A DNA stretch of 64,000 nt from Physcomitrium patens (GCF_000002425.4 NC_037254.1:18718880-18782879), one strand, 5' to 3'; counted from the first letter of the stretch, positions 12,144 through 26,721 are shown. Notes: generated by a model not told the origin, from the letters alone. A program made the numbers and translations.

Positions 12144-14691
12144 CTCGTCTAAAATTATATTATATAAAGTTTTATTTTAAATAAAATTATAAGATATTTT
12201 GATTTTAATAATGGATGACAATGATAAAATCATAACATGCTAAAGTTTTAAAGTTATACAATTATCTAATTTTTCTATTAAGTTCTTATTGTCTCTAAAT
12301 TTATAAATTATTTATAGGATTACTTACATAAAATATTTTTTCAACATCAACTACTGTAATTCCTCATCATGTTTTATATTTGCTAGACATGAAAGGCACT
12401 AGATCATTTCCAGCTCCTACAAATTGTTCTTAGACTACTAAATCATCTATGTCTATAATTCATAATGCTCCAACAACTTTCTTATACACAAAAATGCATT
12501 CCTTGATGCCTTTGTCCACGACTTCCATCTCATTCTATTTTCCAATAACATTGTTTTTGTTAAGTATTGCTATAATGTCTATCTTTATTAGCTAAAAGAT
12601 AACTTCATTTTCTTAAGATTAGTTCAAAAAATATTTGATTGATATAAGATCCTTTAAATAAAAGAAAACTTGCACCTCATCTAATTCCTTTTGCAAGTCT
12701 TGTACTTTCAACTTTTCATCTTTCTCTAAATCTTTTCTAAAAATTACCTCAATTTTTGTGTTGATTGGCATTGAAATTTTGTAATGATTTAAGAAATTGA
12801 TAATCCTCAAATGTTTTATTTTTGCCCAAGCTCAAAATGCCAAGTCTATTTCTTCAAGAATATTTATGTATATCATATTTGTGATGCCACTTTTGATTTG
12901 GTTAAGTATTTTATGGTTGAAATAATGACAATATTATTATTCTTTTAAGCGTATAAAAAGTTGTAAGAAGGCATCCAATAATTGAAAGGTAGTATTAGAA
13001 AGTTGACTTAAGGACCTACATTTTATATTAAAGAATTGATAAATTCCGATTTAGAATAAAGAACAAAGAGCTATTGAAGTTAGTACTTCAAAACTAGAGT
13101 TTGTAAGTGAGTTCTTTTCATAGAAGTTTTGGTTTGGGCCATATTTTGAGTGTTTGGACAAATTTTTGGCTCAAAATTTTTATAAGTATAGATAACTATA
13201 TTAAATAGTTGTATATAAAAAATTCATAGTATTTGACTGTTAGATTTTTGAAATATGATGGAATTAGTGTGTAGATATTTAAAAATTGGCATGTTTAGCA
13301 TCTGCTAGAAATTAGGCAATATTCAAAGATTTTTAATGAATTTATAGTTGATTTTTTTTTTATAGAGATATTAAGTATATAAAATAATTTATAGAGAAGT
13401 TTGAATCCAATTAGATAGATAGATTGAAAGTTATAAGTTAATACATATTTTAAAATAATTTCCATAAGAATACAAGTGATTTTAGGATATTTAGTCACAT
13501 CTTGGGAATTCTTGTACATTCTAGACTTGTATATTTGATATAAATATCTTTATAAGGATAAGCTATAAATAAATTTTGTGGTATATAAACTTACAACTTG
13601 TTTGAGAAATTATTAGTAGTTAGAGGCTTAGCACATTCTTGAAGCAAATTCTTTCAATTACAAACCGCTCTCTCCAAATCTCCAAATCAATTTAATAATA
13701 TGATGTATTTAAAAATCCTACATCCAATCATTGAAGAATTCAAAAGTTTCTGTAAAAAATAAGTTCTTTAAAAAACATCTAGCCTTCTCCTTTAGTAGTT
13801 TCTTTATCATATTTATAATCTGTTAGTATACCACAAACCAATTGAATAGTACTTCTTCCATTAGCAAAAACTCCAGTTGGTATTTTTTCTTGAATGCAAG
13901 ATTATAGACTTTGGACATAGTAAGAAATTGTGCAAAGTCCATGAATATCTTAAAATTATTGCTTGCATGATTTTAAAGCCATAGAATTTTAAAAGTTGGT
14001 AAGGAAGTTCTTTATGATTGAGTTTGAGATGTGACACCTCATGATAACAAAGATTTTTTTTAGCTTATTGATGAAGATTATATGCATTTTATTTTTTTTG
14101 TCTATTGTAAAAAATTACTAATTTTGATACAAAAAATACTTTATGAATTCAATATTGATGGTTTTAAGTTGAATGTATAAAATACTTTTTGAATTGAATG
14201 TTGATGGTTTTAAGTTTAATGTATGAAATACTTTTTGAATTGAATGTTGATGATACTACTCAAGTCCACAAATTCTATGCTCTTTTATGAAGATGATTCA
14301 AAAAGATTATAAGCATGCTTGAATTGCTAGAAGACAAAGCATAATTTGTAAGATTTCTATAATATTTTCAAACATGTTTCAAAATATGAGGTTACAATTA
14401 AAGCAATATGAATAATATAATGAATGCATCAAATACTTCAATCAAAATATTTGAAATTTACCATATTGTATGCAAATATCATATAGATTTTAGTCATGTC
14501 ATTTATTACATATTACTTTATACTCTATATTTGAATTCTAACAAAAGTATTTTCACATAATTTTTTTATTATTACATGGCTTAAGGTTCTCATATAATTA
14601 TTATCTCATTTCTATCTAAGTTTTTTATTAAGTTATGACTCCTCTAAAGTTATTATGAGGAGTTGGTTCCAAGATTATAATTTTAGAGAAG

Positions 14692-14726
<35 letters not shown>

Positions 14727-15083
14727 AAAAAATAAAGATTCTTATAAATAAAATAGATATATTGTATCACTTAAGATTTTTCTTACTTGAATCTATAATA
14801 AGTTTCTTGAATTGACCAATATATAATGTAACAACTTAACAACTAAAAAACTAAAAGATATCAAATTATTAATATTCAACTATATTTTGGAGGGAATTTA
14901 TGCTGCTAATCATAAAATAAAATTTATGTTTTATTTTAATGTGTCAAAAATTAACATCTCTTAAAAAATTGTCAATCTAATAAACAAAAACAAAATCAAA
15001 TAAATAATTGAAATATTTATTTTCTTTTAATATTTTAGGAAAAGACAATTCTTACTTACTTTAATAGCTAAAATAGATCATTT

Positions 15084-15125
<42 letters not shown>

Positions 15126-15318
15126 TTATTGTGATTTTTTTTAGATTTATTGTATTTAAAATAAAGAATCTTGATTATATTCAAGTGTATCATAAAAGTT
15201 TAATATACAACAAAAAATAACAACATTTATGAAAGAACAACATGTGTTTTTACATCACAAAAAGACGACATATTTTTTTACATTTTGAAATGACGATTTA
15301 TGTTTTTGGCCAACGAGG

Positions 15319-15351
<33 letters not shown>

Positions 15352-15780
15352 TTGGCCAATTAGAAGAATTTGTAATAACTTTCAAAACGTCGCCAATACT
15401 ATAACATTAAATAATTTAATATAAAAAAAGTTGTTGGCACTGTCTATTGGTCACTCAAAAAACGCACTTACTTTAATTGATGTCCTCTATCCTCAATCTT
15501 ATCAAGCTACCTTGTGATGAAACTAAGATCCCATTGTCAATCATAAATAGTTTATTCTCATGATGGAAATAATTTAGCTTTTGATGATGATTAGGTACAT
15601 TATAAAATTCCTACTAATAAAACTACACTTCGTATAATACAATTTGGGACTTCAATACACCCAATTTTTAGAGCTTAGGAAAGTATTAAGCATAGATGAA
15701 AAAATCAAAAACAAGAAAAGCAATCTTATTATCTTTGTATAATGTAGAATCTTAGCTTTTAAGTTCAAAACTTTTTCTGT
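7963..15780. other. Long AT-rich stretch, probably decayed repeats
   Basis: Nearly 8 kb of very AT-rich DNA with many stops in all frames and numerous microsatellites and homopolymers. Some parts between 9.6 and 12.9 kb have an uneven, word-like composition similar to the decayed B elements, so old retroelements may be present, but I could not align any to a domain. The one distinct structure is the inverted repeat at 8242-8326. Confidence 0.55.
8242..8326. repeat. Perfect 35-bp inverted repeat with 15-base loop
   Basis: The left arm (8242-8276, starting TTCTAACTAATATAGGC) is the exact reverse complement of the right arm (8292-8326, ending GCCTATATTAGTTAGAA). The loop is GGTATGTAATAGTTA. The flanking bases do not extend the match. 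No clear target duplication is seen. It could be a foldback (MITE-like) remnant or a small-RNA hairpin. Confidence 0.92.
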
Positions 15781-15799
15781 TTTAAAGGTTGTTAGAATA

Positions 15800-16900
15800 A
15801 AAATATAAGTTTGTGCGTATGCGTTGAGACCTAGTCTCTGTTACTCTGGTTGGTTACAACAGTCCTTGTTTGACCGCATAACACTGCTATTCATGTAAAT
15901 ACTTGGCTTAGTATCTGCGATTTGATCATCAGTGAGCTTCATTCATGTTTCGTCCTACGACCTTGTTCTCCTGTCGCGAAGATTTCAGCTTGTTTTCTGA
16001 GCTTGAATCGTCATGTGAAATAACAAACTCCAGCGTGCACGGGTTCCGATCTTCACACGGTTGCATTGAGGCCAGGTGGGACTTACATGCCAAGCTTGAG
16101 TTGGGGTGAAGCAATGAACTACGTTGCTAGGGCTTTTACTCGATCCACGTGTTGTTGGATCGGAACATCGGCAAGAAGTTTCCGGAATCGCATTGAAGCC
16201 CATCAGCTGTCCACAAATGAAACATAACGCCAAACCAGTCGTGGATCGGCTTAGTACTCTGCACTATTACAGCCAGACATGACGCCAGATGCATTGAGGG
16301 TTCACGTGCTGACCCAGACGGAAAACGTCACTTTGAATCCTCTCATCTGAGACGTTACGATGTACAGGCGGTATCGAAGACTTCAGGACGACGAGCACTC
16401 TCGCGGCTCTCTTTAGATCTCTCGACCTGACTTCGTCCACTCCGCGGACCTGGCGTCGATTCCCTGTGCACAGTATTGGGTACCCAGACATAATGGGAAT
16501 TCTGCGAGGATCGACACTAGTGCCGGGCATCCTGCTCCGAGGTGCCCATCACTGATGGCAGCATCCCGCAGAGCGCAGAGCGCAATCAGTTCTGGCAGCA
16601 GACTCGTCGTCGTCGTCGTTTCAGAGTTGGCAGAGATGAGATTCCTGATTTATTTATTTATTTACACAATTAGAAGAATCTTCTGATTCCTGATTTACTC
16701 CATCATCTCGCCGACGTGCGGATGGGCACTCATGGACGCCTGACCCCCGCAAGAGAGAGAGCTGCGGCGACGTCGTCTTGGATGGAATGTCGGTGACCGG
16801 GATGACAGGGAGATCCGGGAACCAGCGGCAGCAACTGAAACCCAAGTTGCCTTTACTCTTACAGTTCTTCGGAGCATATTTCTTTTATTAGATTTCTGTT
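15800..16900. other. Isolated GC-rich island, no gene recognised
   Basis: About 1.1 kb of clearly GC-richer, CpG-containing DNA within AT-rich surroundings. Several overlapping minus-strand frames of 60-87 codons are open (for example 16267-16530 and 15985-16233), but none resembles a known protein and they overlap in different frames, as expected from composition. It may be a former gene, a promoter or a non-coding RNA locus. No tRNA or rRNA pattern is seen. Confidence 0.4.
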
Positions 16901-17017
16901 TGTATGATGGATGGTGTTCATGTCATAGAATCAAATACTAGGTCGTGTGAGACCAAGAAAATAGGGTAGAGAAAGTTGTTTGGAACATTTAGGGAGACAT
17001 GTGATTATATTTATTAG

Positions 17018-17051
<34 letters not shown>

Positions 17052-17814
17052 CAACTCAAGGGGACAAATACAATAGATAAACAAGAGGAGACAATAACCC
17101 TCTCTAATTAGCTACATGCCACTCATTGTTTTCATCAAAAGTAAAGTAAAACTAGAGTTCATAGCGACTTAATATAATTGTTTTCATCAAAAGTGATTTT
17201 TGTACTTGAGATCATTTGATGTTGTTGTGGAGTTAATGCCCACTTCCAAAACTAAATAAGTTGAATGTTAAGCAAACGAAGGAACAAAAGTCTTTATATT
17301 ATGTTTTTATGGAAAATATAATTGAATGATGCAACAAGGCATTTTCAATTATGATTCCTTTTTTTGGCCTTGTAGCTCAATCATTATTCAAGGTATAGAG
17401 TTTTTGTATTCAAAATTGATATAATTCATAAGATAAGATTTTTGGAATTAATGTCATCTCAAGTTATTAAGCTTTATTTGCTTATAGTTGTTGTGATTTT
17501 TGTATTCACTAAGTCATGTTCATAAGGATTGAAAAAATTTCATTTGGAGACTTAAAAAAAATGGAAATAGTTACATTTTTATTTTTGGATTTATAAAATT
17601 ATTACAATTTGAATACCTTCTAATGTATAAATATTTGATTATTTTTTATACAAATGTGTGAATATATGTGTTTCTATGTATATGAAAAAACAACAATATG
17701 TCAAGCCTTTAGATCTCATAATGCAGATCAAAGACTTGAAAAATAAATCAAGCATATAAGAATATTAATGCTCAAATGAAGTTTAGAAATCACAAAGCTA
17801 GTATCAAGTGTAAG
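16901..17814. other. AT-rich spacer
   Basis: AT-rich DNA with a TA tract at about 17023-17050. Nothing else supported. Confidence 0.6.
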
Positions 17815-18351
17815 TGTCAAGGACATGAATTGAAAGAAGATGCATAAATTTGAAAAATTTGTGTCAAAACAAAAGAGACAAAAAAAAAAAAAAAAAAAAT
17901 ATGTATATTAAAAAGAAATTGAAATAGCTATTGCCAAAAGACAAAGAAACTAGAGACTCTTGAAACTAGACTAGAAATAAAAAAAATGAGTCGATAAGAG
18001 TGAAGAAGGCTTTACTCTTGCCTCTATATATACTATCTACCTAGGATCTATGTGACTACATTCTTTACAACTTTCAAAAACGTGTTGACTTTGCATGACA
18101 CATATCTTGACTTATAAGGCAAGTTTTCTATTTGTGCACTATATAGTTAGCTTGTTCCACAAGCTACTAACATATGTGATTGACCAAGTTTCTAACCTAC
18201 TAATCAATTACAAACATATAAAGTCAAAACAACGTCTAAGAAGCTTTTAGGAAGCTTTTCTAAAAGGTATTATGAAATTAATCTATTTTTACCTACTTCT
18301 ACTTATTCATAATATCTAAATAATAATTATAATAAATATGTATCCATGACA
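17815..18351 (-). repeat. 3' LTR of the old B element
   Basis: Starts TGTCAAGGACATG and ends CCATGACA, matching the ends of the intact B LTRs. The TATA box and palindrome region (about 17996-18032) is recognisable but mutated. Confidence 0.85.
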
Positions 18352-18359
18352 TTACTCCC

Positions 18360-21300
18360 CTTTCTAGGGACGAGTTTCATGAGGAGTAGTGATCATATAT
18401 TGAGGAAATCTAAGATGTAGCAAATTATATTTGCTATATACTTTTGTCTTTTTTTCCTTCAAAGGTAGTTAATGGATCCTCTTGGCTATCAATAATGTCT
18501 CATTCTAAAGCAAAAAGATCAACCTGTGATTTGATCATTGTTGAAACCTTTGTAACTTCCTTGAAATAAAATATTTGTAATACCATTAGGAGTTGTTCCT
18601 ACCTCTAATAAAATCACCAAACATCAAGAATCTTTTTCCAAGTCATGACATCAAACTTGTTGTATCTCGCCATTTATTTTGGTAAGAATATGTTGTTCTT
18701 GTAAGTCTTCATTCCTATTACATTGTCTTGAAGGTTGTAATAATTATAATATCCCATTTGTTAAGTCAACAAATGATGGCTCTTGAGTTGAATCCACTAG
18801 TTGTTAGTTCTCCATCTCTTTAATGCGACAATTACACAGAAACTACAAACAAGGATAGAAAGTAGAATACAATCTTTCCTAGACCTAGTTTCTTTTATAG
18901 CAAAGACTTATTGTTTTTCATCTTGGTTTTGATGGATGTTATTGATGAAAAGCTTTGATCCTCTTCACAACATTTGTAAGATTTTTTCCTAGCTCCCATG
19001 TGCATTCATTAATATCATATCCATACTAATAGACAAGATATTCTAACTTATTTTGGCATAGCCTTCAGTCTAGAACTTCTTCCACTTCAAACTCTTCATT
19101 ATTTTTCACTTCTATAGGAAGACGTAAAGCTTATCTTCTTTTTGGTATATTCACAATCTTGTATGATTTAAGAAGAGACACGTAGAAGATTTGATGGATC
19201 TTCATTGACTTTGATAGATATAATCAATTAACAACTGAATTGATTTGTTCATAAATAGGAAAAGGTCTAAGCTTGCGATAGTCCAACTTGTCATAAGGAC
19301 GAGTATTCTTCATATTACGATGAAGTAATCATATCTTATTACCAATATTGATTTAAGGTTGTTCTCATTGATAGGCATTTACGTTGATCTTTTGTCGTTC
19401 TTGAGCTTCTTTTAATCGTGCCTTCATTGTTGTATGTAGCTATGAGAAATAATTTGTAAAATCTTCTACTGCAAGATTATCAACTTTTAAAAAGTCAAAA
19501 GTACTAAGTTCTAGATGATAATCATAATTGGCAAATAAAGATGTTTGTTGCATAAAAGAATACATCATATTAATGTAAGAAAACTCTATCAATGGTAAAA
19601 AGATTGTTCAATTGTCTTGTTGATAATTGATGGTACACTTTAAGTATTTCTCTAAAATTTCCTTTATGTACTTTGTCTATCCATTAGTTTGAGGATAAAA
19701 GGTCAAAAAAAAGCTTTTTTTCCACCTTTAAAATCTTAAAAAGGATTCTCTAAAATCTTGATACAAATTGAGTCTCTTTATTTGATATAATATCTTTTGG
19801 CAATCCATGATACCGATAAATATTGTTAAAAAAAAAACTTGGCAATTTCTTCATCTATGATAGATTTTGTGTATGATACAAAATGTGTCATTTTGATAAA
19901 ATAATCTACTATCACAAATATATAATCATGTGAACTTGAGATTAAAAGATCCATAATAAAATCCAAAGAAACAGAAGACTATGGTTGTTTTGGAATAAAT
20001 AATGGCTAAAGAAGTCTATAAGGTTGATGACAAGGAATTTTTAACCTTGAAAAAATGTCATATGATTGAACAAAGTCTTTTACAGCCTTTTACATTTGTG
20101 GCCACCAAAAATCTCTAGATATTAGCTCCGAAGTCTTATTGTATCCAAAATATCTTGCTACTAGAAAATCCTAATATGCTTGAAGAATGTATAAATGTAC
20201 TTCTTCTTCTGGAACATATAAGCATCCTTTAAAATAAAATAAGTTATTTTTGAATTCAAACTTGGAAATATCATGAGACTTAAAAGAAATATTCTTGATA
20301 TTATAAACAAGAGAATCAGAGGACATACTTGATTAAATTTGCTTGAAAAAAGTTAAATCAACAATCAATGTTGATTTCACTACTTGAAGATAAAAAAATT
20401 TTGTCTTCAATAAAATTGGCCTTTGTTGATTAAAAGTTACATCTCCTTCTTTTGGTGTAAGATAAGAATGTTTAGAAAGGGCATTAGACAAACCTTGTTG
20501 TTTTTTTGGCCATTAAGTAATATTAAACTTGAATCTTCACAAAAACATGTTCTAACAAGCCTAGCAATGATTCAAAGTATAATTTGACATGAAATACTTA
20601 AGGTTTTTGTGATCCATATATATATTGACTAGACTAGAAGAATCTTCTAATTAATGATGCTATTCTTAAAAAGAATCTATAATCATAAGAAGTTCTTTAT
20701 CATGGATCTCATAGTTAATTTCTATTGCTAAGAATTTTTTAAAATAAAAAGCTACTATATGGAGCTTTTCATCTTTCTATATTTGTGATAAAACAACATC
20801 TATAGCAAAATCTTTGCATCTATTTTGATAAAAAATGCCTTTAAAAAATTGACATGATACAAGATTTGTACAAAAATAAATGAGGCTTCAAGGCTTCAAA
20901 AGATGCTTAAGCTTCTTTGCTGCAATCAAGCTTGTCTTTGCATGTAAGTTGTCTAAGAAGAGCCGCAACTAGAGAAAAATTCTTAATAAAGATTTGATAG
21001 TAATTAACAAAGCTCAAAAATCATTGCATATTTCTTACTGTTCTTAAAATCTTCTAATCTATAATAGTTTGAACCTTCTTCAGATCCATCATAAGTCTTT
21101 TATTAGAAATGATATATCCTAAGAAGTCAACTTGGATAGTGTGGAATATACACTTTTTCAACTTGACATATAATCCTCTATCTATAAGTTTTTTTTAACA
21201 TATGATAAACATGAATTTCATCCTCTTCTATATTCTTAGAATAGATTAAAACATCATCTAAATAATACATAAAAAAATTATCTAAAAACTTAGAAAAACA

Positions 21301-23580
21301 TCATTCATAGGATGTTGAAATGCAGCTAATACATTCTTGAATCCAAAAGGCATGACATTATATTCAAAGTGTCGATACCTTATTCAAAATACAATCTTTC
21401 ATTCATCTCCTTTTTTAATGCAAACCAAGTTGTATGTTCCTCATAGATCTATTTTTTTATAGATCTTAGCTTGATTTACTTAATAAAGAAGTCTAGATAT
21501 TAATAAAAAATAATACCTATTTTTAATGACAATCTTGTTGAGTCCTTGATAATTTATACACATTCATAATAATCTATCTTTTTTCTTCACAAATAATATA
21601 AGAGCTTCAACAAGAGATTTCAAATGGCATATGAAATTTTTGGTTGAGTTCTTATCAATATACTTCTTGAATTCAGTCAACTCATTTTATGATAAATTAT
21701 AGATTAGACCAAATAGTGGCTGCCTTCATTTTTAAGGTTGATTGAGCAGTCATATGAGTAATGCTCAAGGAGAATATTTACATTCTTTTTCTTAAAAATA
21801 TCTTGAAAAACTTAATATTGACTTGAAATGCCACTTGAAGTCTTTTTATTATTAAAAATGGGTGTTACATAAATAACAAAACACAATCATTCTTTTGCAA
21901 TATGCAAAGAAGCTTTTGTACCTATAAGTATGGATTTGATTACATTAGACTTATAACTTTCTACAAAATTCTTAATAATGCTCTAAGAAAAGTCAAGTTT
22001 ATGACAAATCCAATCTATTAGAGAATTATATTTTTCTAGGCACAATAAACCTAAAATGACTAGAGTAGAGGAAGTCCTAATTGTATTAAAAATTATGCAA
22101 CTATTATGACTATTTATTGCTACATCTATAAAAAATGTCCTATTAATAATATCTCTAAAAGATAACTAATGGCCATTTATGACTTCTACATGTACATGTT
22201 TAATTTTTTGTACTAACAATATTCTATGGCATTTGACAAACTCTTCATCTAAATGAATTAAGGCAAAGATTTTATAATTATTAGGTCCTGAATATACATC
22301 TATTGTAAAACAAGGAGAAGATTCTAAAGAGAGGATAGGACCTTTATTTGTACAAAAAATTAGTTGCATGCTCCCTACTCTAGCTAGATATTTTTTTTTT
22401 TGATATTTTCTCATCTATAACAATTATACTCCTCATTTTGTAGTTGTATCATTTCTTTGGATAATGTTAAGTAGTGTGCTTAGCTGCTTTTCAATACAAA
22501 CATAATCCTTCTTAACGACAATAAGTCTTTTCTTGTTTAATAAGAGGTTTAAAACATATCACTTCAATTTGTATGTCTTCTACTTCAAAATATTTAGATT
22601 AAGAAGTTGTTGGTATTATCATTGAATTATAATAATGTGGAGGTTTTCTTGCACAATTCTCAGATTGAAATTCAAAAAGTCAATCTTCATACTTCATAGC
22701 AAAGTCAATTGCTTGACTCAATATTTGAGGATCAAATAAGTTGAACATCAATTTCTTTACTTCATATTGTAATTCATAGAAAAATTGGTTGATAAGGGTA
22801 ATATCATCCCACTTAACATCAATCGCTAGTTATCAAAATTTTAAGGCATATGAAATCATTAATCAATTGTCTTATTGTAAGATATTGATCTTATTAGTTG
22901 CAAGACAAATTTTAGCATATTTTCCATACATAGATCAAAAATTTATCAAAAAGACCTCTAAATTATATAATATTGGATCTTGTCATTCAAGAAAAGATAA
23001 AAAAAACCATAATAATGCCAAACTTAAAAGAAGTGTACTAATGAATCTAACTTGTGATCTTGAGGTTAGATAGCTTTGAAATTGAAGTTCAATCATAAGT
23101 TATACTTGGTTGATAAATCCTCAAAATTTAAATCTTATGCCATCAAACTTCTTATGTAAGACAACTCTAGGTTTTTTAATATTGGAAGGATATTCTATTA
23201 TATGAGAAGGGATGTGATTCGGTGTAGAAGTTGAAGCAACTCCAATCATGTCTATATCTTCTCTTCTTACTATTTTTGTTGTTCTTCATGGTAATAAATT
23301 AAGTTGATGCATTGCAAGCATCAACTCTCTCAATTGATCTTACATTTATGCCATTGGACTTTTCATTTCAAGAAGCTCTACTATGATAATACTTAGAAAA
23401 AAAAATGTCTAATATCACTTAAGACAAGAAAAAAAGAGGACTTCAAAATCAAAAAAAATACTAAAAATAATATTAGTTTAGAAGGGAATTATCTACAACT
23501 TTTAATATGCTTATGTCTCATCAAGAAAAAAGAATAATCTATTTTTAATCAAGAGCAAACAAAGCTTTAATATTGTAAGT
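18360..23580 (-). pseudogene. gag-pol remnants of the old B element
   Basis: The minus strand aligns by eye with B gag and pol from end to end. Phrases such as those for the protease DSGA region (~22200-22330), reverse transcriptase (~20990-21650) and integrase (~19400-20250) are recognisable at DNA level. Frameshifts and stops are too many for any function. Length is near that of the intact internal region, so decay was by point mutation and small indels rather than large deletion. Confidence 0.75.
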
Positions 23581-23966
23581 GTATTCTTGTAAATTTTTCA
23601 AAGACATGAACTGAAAGAAGATGCATAAGCTTGAAAAATCTATGTCAAAAGAAAAGTAGGAAAAATAAAAAATAAAGAAGTATGTATATTAAAAAAAAAT
23701 TGAAATGGCTATTACTAAAAGACAAAGAAATTAGAGATTCTTGAAACTAGAGACTCTTGAAATTAGACTAGAAATAAGAAAGGAATTGACAAGAATAAAA
23801 AAGGCTTCATTCTTATCTCTATAAACATTGTCTACCTAGGATCTATATATTGATGTTCTATAGGACCTCTAAAAATGTGTTGACTTTGCATAATATGTAT
23901 TTTATCTTAAAAAATAAGCTTCTTATATGTGCATCACATAATTAGCTTGTTCCGCAAGCTATCAAT

Positions 23967-24523
23967 TATCATGAACATACGCATGTAAGCTAGTAATTAT
24001 GTGTATAAATAGATAGATGTAAATAAAAGTAGGTAAAAGTAAGTTAATTCTATAATATCTTCTATAGAAGTTTCCTAGAAGCTTTATAGATACTACTTTG
24101 ACTTTTAGGTATCTTTAATTAAATTTTTGGATTATAAACGTGATTAATAAGTTGGCCATGTACCACACATGTTGTTAGCTTGAAGACCAAGCTAACTATG
24201 TGGCCCACATGTAGAAAAACTTGCCATGTAAGTCAAGGAATGTATCCTACAAAGTCAACACACATTGGAGGTCCTATAGAACATTGCCACATAGCCCCTA
24301 GTTAGATAGTATATATAGAAATAAGAGTGAAGCCCTCTTCACTCTTGTCAACTCTTTTCTTGCTTCTAGTCTAGTTTTAAGAGTCTTAATTTTTCTTGTC
24401 TTTTGGAAATAAGTATTTCTAGTTTCTTTTAATATACATACTTCCTTATTTTTATTTTGTCACTCTTTCTTTGATACGGATTTCATTAGTTTATGCATCA
24501 TCTTTTAGTTTATATCCTTGATG
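23967..24523 (+). repeat. 5' LTR of the nested B element
   Basis: Starts TATCATGAACATA (aligned with TGTCATAGACATA of its partner) and ends CCTTGATG. A TATA box and palindrome (AATAAGAGTGAAG, CCCT, CTTCACTCTTGTC) lie at about 24309-24352. Confidence 0.85.
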
Positions 24524-24717
24524 GATTGATAAGAGTATACTTACAATATTAGAGCTTTGTCTTGTCTTGATTAAGAGTGGATTATTCCTTTCTCATAATA
24601 AAACATAAGCATATTAGAAGTTATGGATTACCCTCTTCTATATTGATATTATTCCTAATATTTTATTTGTCTTCAAGTCTTTTCTTTTATATGTCTTAAG
24701 TAATATTAGATATTTTT

Positions 24718-25128
24718 TTGAGTACTATCATGATGGAGCTTATTGAAATGAAGAGTGCAATGGCACAAATGCAAGAGCAATTGAGAGAGTTTGTGCTTGC
24801 GATGCATCAACTTAGCTTACCACCACAAGGATCAACAAGAATGGCTGGAAGTGAGGATATAGAAATGATTAGAGCTGTTTCAACATCTGCACCAAATTAT
24901 GTCCCTCCACCCATGATGGAACATCCTTTCACTACTAAAGAACTAAGAATTGTCCTTCCGAAGAAGTTTGATGGTACAAGATCTAAATTTCAAGGATTTA
25001 TCAATCAAGTACAACTTATGATTGAACTTCAACTTCAAAGCAATCCAACTCTAGGATTACAAGTTAGATTCATTACCACACTTCTTTCAGATTCAGCACT
25101 ATTTTATTTTTTATCTTTTTTTGAATGA
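24718..25128 (+). pseudogene. gag: gag fragment of the nested B element
   Basis: An open stretch of 136 codons (its usable ATG is at about 24730) is clearly homologous to the N-terminal third of the B gag at 41721-42725. Shared segments are the coiled-coil-like ELIEMKSAMAQMQEQ, and LPKKFDGTRSKFQGFINQVQ. Translation stops at TGA 25126-25128. The rest of gag continues to about 25705 with further stops, including zinc-knuckle remnants around 25580-25630. The intact family length is about 334 residues, so this is a broken copy. Confidence 0.85.
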
Positions 25129-25849
25129 CGAGATCCAATATTGGATAATTTGGAGGCATTTTTGGTGGAATTTTAGTCCATGTATCGAGAACATGATACA
25201 ACTTGTGTTACAACCAACAAGATCAATATTTTGTGACAAGAAAATTAATCTATAAAGTTATATACTTTACAATTTTGATAACTTGTAATTGATATCAAGT
25301 AGGATGATGGTCCTCTTATTAGCCAATTTCTCTATATTTTATAACATGAAGTAAAGAAATTGATCCTCAACTTACTTGATCTTCGAACATTAAGTCAAGC
25401 AATTGATTTTTGAATTTTGATTTGAAAGTTGTATAAATGGGCCTCAACATTACTACAATTCTATGGCAACACCAACATCTCCTTAACACATACATTCAAA
25501 AGTAGAGGATATGCAAATTGATGCAATACGTTTTAAACTTCTTATCAAATAAAAAAAGACTCAGTGCCGTTAAGAAGGATTGTGCATATATTGTAGAGAA
25601 CCTAAATACACTATTCAATATTATTCAAAGAAGCAAAGAAATCACAAAATAATGAGCACATCTGTCAAAGAAGACAATATATTGGAAAACGAATTTGTCT
25701 AGCTACAATAGGGACCATGTGGCTAGAATCTTATACAATTTTTAATGAAGGTCCTATCCTCTCCTCAAAATCCTCTCTTTCCTTCAAGATGATGCAATCA
25801 AGATGAAGATCCTTAAGAATGGCATGTTTTTCTTTGAATAGATGGCGAG

Positions 25850-26125
25850 ATACAATGTATTTGGTATCATGACCTTAGAAGAGACTCTTGATGTTTGGTA
25901 ATTTTATTAGAAGTAGGAACAACTCCTGATGGTGTTCCAAATATTTTATTTGAAGGAAGTTATGAAGGCCTCAACAATGTTCAAATAACAAGGTGGTCTT
26001 CTCACCCTAGTATGAGACACTATCAATGGTTGAGAGGCCCTATGAACCATCTTTGAAGAGAATAAAGACCTGAGTATGTGGCAAATATAATTTGTCACAT
26101 TTTAAATTTTTTCAACATATGATGA
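25850..26125 (+). pseudogene. Remnant of the extra ORF in the nested B element
   Basis: This strand encodes segments matching the extra ORF at 37717-38139 (EVGTTPDGVPNILFEGSYEG, and WLRGPMNHL) with several stops. It lies directly before the polypurine tract and 3' LTR, the same place as in the other copies. Its retention after loss of most of pol may be chance. Confidence 0.75.
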
Positions 26126-26163
26126 CCACTCTTTGTAGAACTCATTCCTAGAAGAGGAGGTAA

Positions 26164-26721
26164 TGTCATAGACATATGCATGTAAGGTAGTAATTACATG
26201 TATAAATAGGTAGAAGTAAATAGAAATAAGTAAAAGTAAGTTAATTTTATATTATCTTCTATGGAAGCTTTCTAGAAGCTTTATAGATGCTACTTTGACT
26301 TTATAAGTGTCTTTAATTGATTTTTTAGATTAAAAACGTGATCAATAAGTTGGCCATGTGCCATGCATGTTGTTAGCTTGAAGACTAAGCTAATTATGTG
26401 GCCCACACGTAGAAAAACTTACCTTGTAAGTCAAGGCATGTGTCTTACAAAGTCAACACATATTGGAGGTCCTATAGAATATTACCATGTAGCCCCTAGT
26501 TAGATAGTATATATAGAGATAAGAGTGAAGCCATCTTCACTCTTGTCAACTCCTTTCTTACTTCTAGTCTAGTTTCAAGAGTCTCAAGTTTTCTTGTCTT
26601 TTGGCAATAAGTCTTTCCAGTTTCTTTTAATATACATACTTCTTTATTTCTATTTTGTCACTCTTTTTTTGATATGGATTTCATTGGTTTATGCATCATC
26701 TTTTAGTTCATGTCCTTGACA
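26164..26721 (+). repeat. 3' LTR of the nested B element
   Basis: Starts TGTCATAGACATATG after a purine tract (AAGAGGAGGTAA) and ends CCTTGACA. It is very similar to the 5' LTR at 23967-24523. Confidence 0.88.

Larger units (their letters stand above)
23967..26721 (+). mobile_element. Nested, internally deleted family B element
   Basis: This plus-strand element sits inside the 5' LTR of the older B copy. The LTRs are 23967-24523 and 26164-26721 (about 557 bp each). The 5-bp flanks are TCAAT (23962-23966) and CCAAT (26722-26726), a target duplication with one change, after which the older LTR continues. Internally it has a gag start (24718 onward) and the gag/pol junction, but near 25790 it jumps to the extra-ORF region. 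Most of pol and the chromodomain are therefore missing. Confidence 0.88.
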
